64,000 nucleotides of DNA. Source: Lepidurus packardi. Taxonomy: Eukaryota; Arthropoda; Branchiopoda; Notostraca; Triopsidae. Shown here one piece after another: positions 1 through 12,382 of the stretch. Under the pieces are notes generated by a model. It was given only the letters and a program-made list of their open reading frames with translations, searched no databases and had not been told where the DNA came from. The stretch lies in NCBI GenBank assembly GCA_023053545.1, contig JAKZAN010000006.1, positions 2,051,001-2,115,000 on the forward strand, given 5' to 3'. The position numbers and the translations under genes are program-made. The first letter of the stretch is position 1, and every line of letters starts with the position of its first letter.

Positions 1-3000
1 AAGGGATATTGGTTCGTCCAACACTCCGGAAGGTGAATGAGAGATCCTAGATTTTATTGAAGAAAACAGAAGCAGTCAATCTGTATCCGAAAAGCTCGAA
101 GATTTATCAAGCCTGGAACATTCTGAATGCCTCGACAATGATTTCACATTTTTAACAACTGTTTTACCATCTTATGGATCGCAAGAGGTGTTGGATGGTG
201 TTGAAAGTCAAATTTGGGGACCAGAAATGTTCTCCAGGCAAGTCCCAAGGCTAACAACCGGCTTCAAAACTCGCATTCTCCGCCACAATCGTTGGAATCT
301 ACTCAGTACAGCGAACACCTGACCCATACCAGAGGTTTGATTGCCAATGTTAACCTTTCACCTCAGGAAAAAGGACAGCAAGTTGATGGAATGGTTTTTT
401 ATCCAGTACCTGACCTTTTAGAAGAAGGCAATGTCCGGCTTGAAAACGGGATAGAAACAATTGAAGGAGTATTTGAAGTCAAAGCAGTGAAAACGGGCAA
501 AGCTTCGAGCGCTATCACTCTAATGGAACCTGAACTTATCAAGAATGATTCTTTCGCGCAGCCCGAATTAGTACCAGAGACAAAGATCGGGCCTTATTTA
601 ATTCTCTCTTTGAGAGAGAGAGATGTCCTTTTTAAGTATTTTCTGTCTGCGTTAATGCCTGTGTGGCTAGAGTAAACACTTTCACTCGTTTTTACTTAAC
701 TGAATAGTATTTAGTCTGCCGGTGTAAGTTTTAGTCTTTCATGTGTATTAGCTCAGGAAAACGTTTGTTCTGCAATCTCAGTTCCTTTAAGTAGTAATGC
801 TAATCGAGGTTTTTCGTACTTAGAATTTCTCCGTCCTGAAACTGTTCTCCGAAGTGATTTACCGAACCCGGTATCTAACGAGGTTCAATTCAAGGTCGAA
901 CAAGGGCGAACGGTAGTAGCGAACACAGGTGCAGCCACTGGAGCTGTAACCCAAACAAATTCAATTGTGGATGTGCGTACAAGTTTTTTGTTTTATCAAT
1001 TTTTTTTTTCGTCTGCTTATTGTGAAGAAAATTTTATAGGAGCTCAAAATGCTTTGTGGAATAGTTTTGGAGAGTCTCCATTCACAAATGCCTGCGACTG
1101 CCATAGACAAGTGTGAGCGTGTTATCCATATCCTGCAAGCCGTTTCTTCTGAAGTACGTTGATGTAACAGGCATTTCAGTTAGTGGGACGCTCTTATATT
1201 GTATCGGATTTGTAGGTACGAAAGGACTTTAAAGTAGATATGTCGTGCTTACGGTACGGTTTAGCCTCTTCGCTGCAAATGTCTGGCACTTATAATCACT
1301 TCGTCAGAGCTTTACAGATTTACCAAGGAGTATTGGTGGGTCAAATGGACTTCCCTAAGCTTACTTTAATCTGGGCAGTAGCTATTGTCTGTTATGCCTT
1401 GTTTCGGTACGTTGTACTTAGAAAACTAACCCATATAATTTTTTTAACATTTATTAGCAGGTTTGAAAATGCTAAAGAGTGCTTAAAAGCCGTCGAATGG
1501 TCGAACTGTGAAACCTGTGAGGAGCAAGACAAGAGTGTGCGTTTCTGGCCAGGAAGCAAGGAAGCCATTCCTGAAACTGAAGTTAATATGGTTAAGGTAA
1601 GAAATGAGTTCATTTACTGATCTCTGAAATTCTGGGGTTTGAGCAGGATATGGTATTGGAATTAGAAGACCATTGCACATTTGCTCTACTCCCGGATGCT
1701 GTATGCGCTCTGAGCAATTGTTTAGCCTTACACCAACATGTGATACCCTCCAAATTAATCTATAAGAGGTAAATGCAACAAGTTATCTTTTCCCAGTTAA
1801 GAATTTGTTTTATCTTTTCCAGTGATCCTGATTGTCGTGGATGTGTTGAAGTTTTCTGTGAAGCCAAGTGTCATTTCCATTACCATCCTATATGCTGGAA
1901 GAAGTTTAAGGAGAGTCGAAGCGGTGAACCGATTGATAAGGTAAATAACTTAATTTTCTTAAAATTGAGTAAGTTGACCCGGATAGACAAGGGCATGGGA
2001 AAAAGGATTTACCGAAGAACATTACAGAATACAAGGGCAAGCCTATACATAGACAAGTTACAACAAAAAAATGTAGAAAATCCAGCCATATAGACTGCCC
2101 TGGAAAGTAAACCAAACAAGTTGCAATCACATACTCTTCACGTCAACTTGCGTTTTTTTTATTGTTATTTTTATTTTGTTTATTTATTTTTTGCAGTCCT
2201 TTCTGGCGAAAGTTTGCTGGACTCCAGATTGCTTTGCCAATGTTATAAAAATATGCATTATTGATAGCCAAGGTGTGGAAAAGACTCGTTTGGTGGCTGG
2301 AGCTGAAATGCAGGTCGAACAAGCTGTTAAACCAAAGAAGTCCAAGTTCGTATTTTCTTTTTCTTTTCTTTTTCTACTAGATGTTATTTACAGATTAGCC
2401 AAACAAGCTGAGCAGCGCGAATCGGCAATAGACAGTGCTAAAGAGAAACGCAAGGAGAAAAAGGCGAAGAAAGAACATACAACAGAGCATGTAATTGTTT
2501 ACTATTATGATCTTTAACCTTTCATAGCAGTACTTGATCTTCAGTACTACATTCATGTATCATTTTGCTAGGTCTCACAGTCGAAGGATATTGAGGAAGA
2601 AGCAACACGAACAACGATACCTCCTGCTAATGAGCAGGTTGAACCCTCTATTCCCGCTGTGAAGAAAAAGAAGAAATCTAAGGTACAGTCCTGTTAGGAT
2701 GTATTCCGATATTTAAGTTCCTTTGATCTAAGTGTTCTTACCTATTTTGCTTAGGCATCACAATTGACCAAATTAGCCACCTCCAAAATTCCCAATCATC
2801 CCTTCAGCTATTCTGCCAGCCGAAACGCCCCTTCGTCTTCTTTCTCAGCAACTGCAGCTGGAAATGTTTCCGCTTTGTCAAACTGGGAGGTATTTTTTTT
2901 TCTACGTGTTTTTTACACAATTAAAGTTCAGTAAACTACTGTACTTCAATTTTGTTTGCTTCCGAAGTGTATTTGATTATGGTTTTCTCTTTCCCATTGA

Positions 3001-6000
3001 AGGAAATCGGTAAAATTGATCATGCGCCTTCCGAGTCGAGTTCGAGCCGTGGGTCCTTCCCTCCCAATTACTGCGCATACAAAGAGGAGGTCCTAGAGAT
3101 CGTACATCAGGAAGTCAAGCGTACAGAAAGTGTTGACCATATGCAAGAAGGGCTGTACAGGTATTTTCTCTTTCCTTTCATATTGATTTAGTAATATCGG
3201 TCTTGTTAGTTTCATTCTGGACTTTTTGAATGATAACGGCCCAGTTTGCGTCGATAGTGAGGATCTATGGAATTTCATTGCTCTCCTTCCCGAAGAAGCT
3301 CAAGATTTCTTAAGAGGTCCTGAGGAGCTCATATCGTTTCTGTTGGAGAACCGTGACTTCATGATAGTTGAAAATGTAATTGCTGCCGCTTGTGACTTCC
3401 AGAAGGCTTTCCATTTAGCTTTCAGCATCAATGATCGAAATCGGAACGTGAGAGAAGCAGACATGGGAGCAATGGGCGTGGACCTACGAGCTTCAGATCA
3501 CTGTATTAAAGCTAGCCAAGTGCCACCTCTGGGAGACACTTCGGTCGCACAGGCACGTTTCAACGCAGTGTTACGCGAAAGTGGGTTGCTTGATGAGGAG
3601 GAAGACGATAGTTATCATAATACCGAGTCGGAGCTAGAAAGACTTCGTGGCAATAGCCGGGCTGACACCGATAGCTTGGCCAGCAATGTTTTGGAGCTTC
3701 AAGAAAGCAAAAAGAAAACAGGGGCAGTCATTCCCTTACACTCCCATTTTCACGAAGAATTGGTAACGTCGAAGGTGGTCAAAACGGAAGTCACTCGCCA
3801 GGGAGGGCAAGTGGACTCTTACCAAAATACTTCTGTTGAAATTGCGTCCATTGAAACCACAACGGTTGAAAATACCGAGTTTGAAAGTCTAAGAAGCGTT
3901 TCTAGCAGTCTGGAGACAACTACAAATAGGACAGGAACATTGAATCCCACCGCTCCAGTTTACGTGCCTGTAAATTCTACGGCTCCATCACCCCAAACAC
4001 CAAAACTTGCTGCCTCGGTTTACGCTCCTGGAAATTGCACGGCTTCGTCACTCAAAAACCAGAAACTTCCAGATGAAACCGACAATGTAGAAAACGTACA
4101 ACCAGTTGTGAAGCATGCCACTAACTTCTATGATATGCTACAAACAGAGCCTCCTGAAGCAATATTACAGGTAATGTAATGGCAACATTTCACTCTTAAG
4201 ACTTATTGTTTCGGGTGCATTTTCCAAGTTTCGCGCCTACTTTTTACCATAGTGGGTTATAGGGGGCGTTTTAATGTTTGTTTATTTGAACTTCAGAAGC
4301 AGGACAGTACAACAAGAACAAGTTGCAACGCATTGTGTCTTAACACGATGAAAAGACATTCGGTTTGAAACTCGGATCAGTTTTTAGGGCAACATTTAAA
4401 AGCTGGATATAGCGTGTAGGTTGTAATTGTGTTCGCTTTATGTCTTTATTGTGAGGTATAATCGAAAAAGGGAATACCGATTTTCGATTTTCGGAATATC
4501 GATTTTCTCCTGTTTTGAAAATGTTCATGACTACTTTTGCTAAACTTGTAAATTTTTTTATCTAGAAGAGTAAGACTGATTCACTTCCCGAAAGTAACAA
4601 GACAAGAGGAATGCATTTCCAGCCAAATGAACACGTTTTAACAGATTCGGTGATTCATCCCCAACAGCTAAATAACCCCAGTTTTTCTACAGCTGCGAAT
4701 TTTCTTCGTTCGCGGCAACACTATAATCCACCATCATCCATGGGAATTGTTCACCGTCATCCGCCACCATTAGTAACTTCTTGAATTCTGGTTTCGTGTT
4801 CCTGTTTTCCTTAATTAGCGTGTTTTAGGAATTGGACTTGGATCTTATTATGCCAAACAACTTTAGGATGCCCATGGTCGCTAATGCATATCTTCTGGAA
4901 ATCAGGACTCTGAAGGAGAAAAATCAATTGCTATATACCCACGTTTCCAAATTACAAGCTCGAGTTTTAGTAAGTATTCCGGATGTTTTCGATTCGTCAA
5001 CTCATGTGTATGGTTATAGGAGATTAGCAAGGAAATGAAACAATCCAACGTGGCTCACGAGAAACGAGAAAACGATTTGTTTGAGCAAATTGGAAACCTG
5101 TCCATAGCATTAGACAAGGCCAATAAGGAGAAGAAAGCTTACGAAATCGAGTTGGCTACAATTATATCGGAAAGCGAGGAGCGGTACAAAAGCACCTTGG
5201 CACTGCAAGCGGAGTTGGATAAATCCAATACGGAGAAGAAAGCTTGCGAAAGCGAGTTGGCTACGATTTCAAAGGAAAGTGTGGAGCGGTACAAAAGCTC
5301 CTTGGTACTGCAAGTGGAGTTGGATAAATGCAAGGAGCGGCTCTACTTTACTGAAATGTAACTAATGAACTCTATAAAGTTACTTGCAAGTTGTAGGACT
5401 ATAAACTTCATGCTTTCATAGAGCCAAAGCACAGATGATGGGCGCACTTCAGCAATCGGTTGTGATGGGCATGGCTAGTCAGAATATTGCAGCTCAGGCA
5501 AGGATGGTGCAGCTCAATAGTCCCGTTTCAGCACCGCAGCCCCAGCCAGAAGAAAAGAAAAGTTCGCGTCCAAATCTAAGCTTTCCCATTACCGCCCCGA
5601 GCACTCTTCATTCACAGCAAAGTCAGACGCCAGTTTCGTCTGTAGACCAGCCCACTGCCACACAAAACTCACTCCCACAAGGTTTTGTTGCAATGCTTAA
5701 GCTTCTGGGACGTCGTTTCCCCGAGCAGAAGTGAGTACATCCGTAAGTGCAGACATTCCTATATCTTGTTTGTCTTGTAGGAAGGCTGATCTGCGGACAG
5801 CCCTGCAAAGTGTATTGGCAGCGAACGGTAACAAGTTCCGAAACCTGACACGTGATACAATCTTTACGCGGGTTGAAGCCCTGCTAATTAAGCCTCAACC
5901 TAAGGAAGCAACTTCAGATGAATGTATTATTTGCTTCCATGCCTTGACGCCATGTGCCACAAAGCTTTCGTGTGGCCATTACTTTCACGCTAACGTAAGT

Positions 6001-6167
6001 AAACATTTTTTTAAAAAACTTGTTGAATATTACATTAACAGTTTGTTCAATTGTATATTTTTTTAATAATCCGGTAGTGTGTTGGCCAGTGGTTCCAGAC
6101 GAACACATCGTGTCCTATTTGCCGCAGGTTAGAAGTGCCTGAAAGTGATTTCCCACCTTTGTGTTAG
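1..6167 (+). CDS. TTC3/DZIP3-like RING-H2 E3 ubiquitin ligase, 3' part
   Basis: This spliced gene is cut by the left edge, so the N-terminal part, where TTC3 carries its TPRs, is missing. Exons joined by short GT-AG introns encode, in order, acidic low-complexity sequence, a helical TPR-like segment (about 1217-1408), and a Cys/His-rich block (DPDCRGCVEVFCEAKCHFHYH, about 1823-1890). Next come a second conserved block containing CWTPDCFANVIKICI, a lysine-rich stretch, a long exon at 3226-4171, a coiled coil (4832-5360), a Gln/Pro-rich linker and a terminal RING. The RING is complete once the last intron (acceptor before 6078) is removed: ECIIC, then CGHYFHANC, then CPICRR, which is the C3H2C3 pattern. 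The protein ends nine codons later at the TAG at 6165. The Cys/His block followed by a distant C-terminal RING-H2 is the TTC3/DZIP3 layout. These proteins ubiquitinate cytosolic targets; the substrate here is unknown. The family call is fairly firm, exact orthology is not. Confidence 0.72.
5110..5319 (+). repeat. Two tandem 105-bp coding units in the TTC3-like gene
   Basis: Two in-frame units of 35 codons each (5110-5214 and 5215-5319) encode coiled-coil segments starting LDKANKEKKAYE and LDKSNTEKKACE. I count 25 of 35 residues identical, and a third unit begins (LDKCKERL) before the exon ends. The unit is charged and heptad-like, so it lengthens the coiled coil ahead of the RING. Confidence 0.85.
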
Positions 6168-6522
6168 ATCTCTGATTTTTTCTTTATGTGTTTGTGACGT
6201 GAGACGTCGAGGTCACTCGGGAAATTTTTGTTTTTGCGAACTCTGATATGAGACCTGAAATATGAAGTCTATTTTTGTAATCCAGAAAATTTATCTAAAC
6301 AGTTCGAACCCGGCCAGGTCGGCGAATTAAGAAATCAAAACGACATGTTGACGAGAATTGATTGAATGTTGCATAAATAATTAATTTTCTGATTTGTTTC
6401 TCTTTCGAATGTCACGCATTTGGTATATTTGAATTTCCGCTTTAAAGGCGACTCACAACACGACAGGTGGTATGACGGGGGTAAATAATGGTTGGTTTCT
6501 GATTACGCAACATGGGTTATTC

Positions 6523-6528
6523 AATAAA
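6523..6528 (+). promoter_or_regulatory. Candidate polyadenylation signal AATAAA for the TTC3-like gene
   Basis: This is the first canonical AATAAA noticed downstream of the stop codon, about 355 bp after it. It is only a sequence match. Confidence 0.35.
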
Positions 6529-6539
6529 GATTGATTCAA

Positions 6540-6845
6540 AACGACTGTGCACAGAAACAACCGTGTCAAAAACCACCGTGCCTCTAACGACCACCTTTTG
6601 GCGTTCAGGGCGTGTCAAAATGACCTTTAGTGTTGTGATTGGTTAAAATGTGACTATAATTTATTTATTTTCTTACAAAATGCATTTTTGTCAGGTTAAG
6701 TTAGGTCAGGTCGTTGCAAAACGACCATGTACAGAAACAACCGTGTCAAAAACAACCTTGTAAATAACGACCGGCTTCTGAAGTTCTGGGCGTGCCAAAA
6801 TGACCTGAAGTGCTGTGATTTGTTAAACTGTGACTATAGTCATTT
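6540..6845. repeat. Diverged direct duplication of about 125 bp, period about 178 bp
   Basis: The block at about 6540-6665 and the block at about 6719-6845 share the same order of motifs: ACAGAAACAACCGTGTCAAAAA, then AACGACC, then GGCGTG(T/C)CAAAATGACCT, then TGTGATTgGTTAAA, then TGTGACTATA. They differ by scattered substitutions. Neither holds a convincing ORF. They lie between the TTC3-like gene and the protease. Confidence 0.75.
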
Positions 6846-7283
6846 CATCATTGTGACAATAACCATTTCTGTGAACCTTGTCATATTCCTTATGCCAAAA
6901 GAAGGCAAACATTCTGAAGTTATTTGCGCCGCAAAAGGCATCGAATAGTCTCTTGTAAGAAAGATCTAAATTTTGTAAAATGGAGAACGAATTGAACGAA
7001 TCGAATTGAATATTGCGTTGAATATTCGATTGACCTATCGTTATCCATTACACATCATTAAAAATTTGTTATAATCTCTAAAAAGCTCATAATGGGTTAT
7101 CAACTGTATTTTTGGTTATAACTTGATACAATTAGCGAACAATCTTTTTGCTAATATAAAAGTAAACTTGGGCATAAATGCTGCGAGATCACTAGTAGAG
7201 CATCAACGAACTATTGTCGAGCCCTTTAACTACTTTTTTCTTGCACATTTTGCCATAGTTGTAATGTAATTTTTATTGGGTGA

Positions 7284-7309
7284 GGGGGGGGGGGGGGGGG
7301 GGGGGGGGG
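7284..7309. repeat. Homopolymer of 26 G
   Basis: Uninterrupted G run on the + strand, within 80 bp of the 3' end of the reverse-strand protease gene. Long G runs can form quadruplexes and are prone to length error in assemblies. Confidence 0.95.
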
Positions 7310-7387
7310 TTAACCAGGCCATGTCAAGCCGGGGTTGCGAGTAAGGAGGTTCCATCAAAAGTTGTCAGGAGCGCGCAAAATGTGCTC

Positions 7388-8538
<1,151 letters not shown>

Positions 8539-10258
8539 CTAGACAAACAAGAAGAAAAATATGTCAGAAACGCTCAACTAAAATAAGAGAAAGCGAAAAC
8601 TTCGATTCCCTTTTCCAAACTACAATTTTAGCTCCTTAGCGTAGGTCATCACCACTAGTTAAACTGGTATAACGTGATATCTAGGCCTCCAGGTATCTTT
8701 TCCGGCTGACCTTACCCAACATGGCCGACAATTGCCCTTTCCTTCCTTTCGTGAGCATGCCATATGAAGATATTTCTTACGTACTAAAAAAAGCTGCAAT
8801 ACTCGGTTTAATGATTCAATAATGATCATGTTTGCCAAGAACCGGTCCTATTTCCCTACAGCCGTAAAATTGGAGTTTGGCCTCGATTTCTCTGCCAGAA
8901 AAGTGACTACAAGGGTCACATACAAATATGTTGGCTGATGGACCAACTAAAAACGTGAAAACTCAAACGAAAGGTATGCTGGTCTCAACAGGACCCTTTT
9001 TTCCCCTTTCCCCCCAAATTGCTGTTGATCAATGAACTGGACGCTTGTAGGGACACACGTAGGGACATTTGAATTTGTACACTATAAATAGGTCGCAGAT
9101 TTGCAGATTATTAGATATAGTTAAAGCTGAAGCTACTCGCGCATTTAACTTCTTTCACATCACATACCATACATGGACATTTGCAACGGGAGGCCCTTTG
9201 TTAACAGTACTTGTTCTTTTTCCATTACCTTTTGTGTACAACTTCCTTGATGCGTGCCCAATTATTTATGAAAGGCCACGGTCACGTCCAAGTAAGATGC
9301 CTAGTAAATTTGCATATTGTGCTTTTTTATCTTATTACTCGCTGTGGAATTATAAATTTAAAAAATAAGTTAACGCTGTGTCGAACTGAGTTCCCGTTAG
9401 TTCTGGTAGCCCTTTGGCTTCTACCGCAGTCACAAACTCGAACTCTTCCTACCTCGAAGGTGCTAGGTATACTGTATATTTCGATTGTATATATTAGGTA
9501 GTGTACATATTATAGTAGGCATACTGTTAATGTTAACCCGCTGACCGAGTACATAGGATTACGTAAGTTCCCGAGTATGCCAAACCAGCCTTGATTTTTT
9601 TATGGTACCGTCATATTTCTGGCGGTCACTATGCTACGCTTGGCTTCACGCAGGGTGCGACCAAGATGCTGACAAGTTTAGCAACCTAACCCTCGCAGCT
9701 GTTTCCTCTAATCGGAATTGAGATATATTGTGGTCATAAATGACTTAGCATACTTTTTTAAATTCTGAGGAAAAATAATTAATTTTTGGAAAGCCGAGTA
9801 ACAGCGCTTTCTTTTGTTCCCTTCTAAGCATAGCGTCCCGTTGGAAAACATTCCGACATTGAGCATTCTTTCCAGCTTCATAAATCATTTAAGTGAAACG
9901 TGATTTACAACGATAGCAATATGAAACGTTTATTTAATTTGTAAGCTTGCCTTGTAGGTTCGCTGTAGCTAAATGGGTATTTAGTCGTATAAAATTAGTA
10001 GTTTGTTTTCTGAAAAACGTAGCTTCAGGTTTGCATATGATGTTTTTTATAGCATACGCACTCAATCATGCAGTTCAAGGAAATATTTGGACTACGTTGA
10101 AGGTTCCGTTTAAATTATAATGCAGCTCTTAACCATGCACAGTTTCTGGGTTACAAGTAGCATGCTGTCATATTTACCCATGAAGCCGCATGACTATAGT
10201 TGAGGAAGAAAAATGACATCGCAATCCAAGTCCAGATGAACATCTCACGAAATGTGCA

Positions 10259-10262
<4 letters not shown>

Positions 10263-10298
<36 letters not shown>
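10263..10298. repeat. Homopolymer of 36 T
   Basis: Uninterrupted T run. It could be the poly(A) end of an old retroposed copy on the reverse strand, but I saw no target duplication or recognisable body beside it. Confidence 0.95.
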
Positions 10299-10300
<2 letters not shown>

Positions 10301-11678
10301 GGGCACTGGTATAAGCAATCCCCAGGTTAGTTCGCAATTACGACAGTAGCTTGGGCTGCAAGACGAACGAGAACACGTGACGTTTTCGTCCGTTGGTGCT
10401 TACTACTACGCAGGGTTTCTCCTTTTGCAAATTCTTGGTTTCAGTTAGTGCGAGCCTTGAAATGAACTATGTCAGAAAGCAGGCAACTAACCTGTTGTGG
10501 CACTAGAACACGAGCTAAAACTGGAAGTGGAGCGCCTCTTGACACTTCTTGACGTACCGTGGAAGAACTGGAAAGGTGACTAAAAAGTTACGAACGGGTA
10601 AATATGGGCGCGCAGGGGCTTAGGCCCTACTAAGCACGAGAAATAGTTTGTTACGACTAGCTCCGAGTGAGAGTTAGAATTTCTTACCGAACCGAAGTTG
10701 CCTATCAAACGTCGTTCGATATCGTAGTCTGACCCTCCTCCCAAGTAGGCCAGCAGGACTAACCGTGGGCATCCCTTCTCCAGCTGCTCTAGGTTCCTGT
10801 ATTTCATGTTTCTCTACAGGGTATTTTTTGTAATTTCACACTATTGCCTTTGCCGGTGAAAAAAAGATTAGGCAAATAGACACAGCACTATGCCCCATAG
10901 AACGGACTTTTGCATGTCCAACCCAAAACCAGAATCCTCGTGCTCTGCGTACTTACGATACTTGGCTAACGGTAATTGTGGGTCAAGCAGTTGCTAGAAA
11001 CTGGGTCACGAAAGGAAAATAGAGAGAAAAGTATCCAATGACAGATTTCTCGTGTTGCTTATACGCTTCAATATGCTAATCTTATGGTACATTTCCCTTT
11101 CTCAGACCCCGGGCTGATTAGGTGAAGACTAGCATGACAAATATTGCGGCTTCGCTTTTTAAAGAAAGGAAACCTACACCAGAGTAAAAAAAAATATGGG
11201 GAAGTGGAATCTGGAATTCTGAACCAAGACTTAGAGGCTTTTCATTTCTTTTGTTTTAGTGGTAAACCGATTCTGGTAACTTTCTCCTCGGAAAGTGCGG
11301 AAGTGCCCCCTCAACATAATGGCTTTTCCGTGTATGTTTCGATGTTACGCACGTAAGGTTTGAGTTTTTCGTAGAAGTACATTTACCGAAACTCGGATAA
11401 CGATATCTCGGAAGTATTTAATGGCACGGCTTTATGAATTGGATCGGATTTTTATTAACCGAACTTGTAGTCCTTTTGTAAGCTTGTTTTACGAACCGTA
11501 GCGAAATCGTTGTCCTCGTAAAGATTTAGAAGGCATCGTAAAGAAGTTTATCGAAACCATCCAAATATTTTTTTTCTGTAGTAGTTATTGAAATAAATGC
11601 CCGACTCAGGACATAACGTTTTCCATTGCGAGCACTGAGTGCATTTTTAGTGCTGCATCATTTTCGAGTTTTCGCCAC

Positions 11679-11696
11679 TGTGACGTCACAGCCAAT
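11679..11696. promoter_or_regulatory. CRE palindrome plus CCAAT box
   Basis: TGTGACGTCACA is a perfect 12-bp palindrome containing the full CRE core TGACGTCA, followed directly by GCCAAT. CREB/ATF and NF-Y sites often pair in promoters. It lies about 690 bp upstream of the ATM start codon, far for a core promoter, so its target is uncertain. Confidence 0.4.
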
Positions 11697-12034
11697 GCCA
11701 AAACATAGTCCCAAATGAAGACGTCAAATGCATCGGTCTCATGTGTTTTTCTGCTGTTTGTCAACATGGTTCAACATATTTTTCGTTTGAAGATTTTGTG
11801 CGGAACAAGGAGGCAATCATGTAATGAACGAGGCAGACTTTTTGTGCAATTTTTAGTGCTCAGTTACAGTAAACGGTACTTTTATTTTACTTTCGTTTAT
11901 AATTGTTGTTTCTATTGTGAACCACCTATAATTTATGACAATTTTAAATCAAAATATTTTTCATATATAAGAAATACAGATTTTGTAATAATTTAGAATT
12001 GTATTTTCATTAATATTTTGGTAATAATTGCATA

Positions 12035-12046
12035 TTTGGCGCCAAA
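12035..12046. promoter_or_regulatory. Perfect E2F-type palindrome upstream of ATM
   Basis: TTTGGCGCCAAA is a perfect dyad and matches the E2F consensus TTTSSCGC on both strands. It sits about 340 bp upstream of the ATM start codon, a position suited to a promoter-proximal site. Binding is inferred, not shown. Confidence 0.5.
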
Positions 12047-12382
12047 ACAACCGCAGCCGAACTGTAGCACTGCCGAAAAAGTCTGCCGCAAAAGTTGCAC
12101 TTCGCCACACTTTCTAGGGCGCATTTCACCAATGAAATTTGCCCCTCCAACTAACCTTACATTCGATTCCCAATGGAACGCTAAGTGGACGAAGTTCCGC
12201 ACTAGGGTTCCCAATGAAAAACGGTATTATTTTCCACTTCCCCACATTTTCCAACGTGACGGCAGCACCATCCAGCGCTTCTATTTGTTTATATTTTGGT
12301 AAGCACGGCGAAGAGTGTGTTGATGGCGCGCTTACTCTAAGCAGATACAAATAGGTCGGATTCTGTTTTACAGTGGGAAAAA

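Larger units (their letters stand above)
6168..7387. other. Intergenic stretch between TTC3-like and protease genes
   Basis: No coding exon was recognised. It holds the TTC3-like 3' untranslated region, the duplicated block described separately, AT-rich sequence, and a run of 26 G at 7284-7309 just beyond the 3' end of the protease gene. Confidence 0.6.
8600..12382. other. Gene-free region between protease and ATM
   Basis: About 3.8 kb without a convincing exon; open frames here are short and lack family motifs. It must hold the missing 5' exon of the protease and the promoter of ATM. Visible landmarks are a run of 36 T at 10263-10298, a CRE-type palindrome followed by a CCAAT box near 11679-11696, and an E2F-type palindrome at 12035-12046. 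Confidence 0.55.

Noticed and set aside
6295..6315. GTTCGAACCC resembling a tRNA B box
   Set aside because: No A box at the right distance and no cloverleaf stems in the flanks.
10250..10300. Poly(T) run as the tail of a retrotransposon
   Set aside because: No target-site duplication or element body could be seen on either side.
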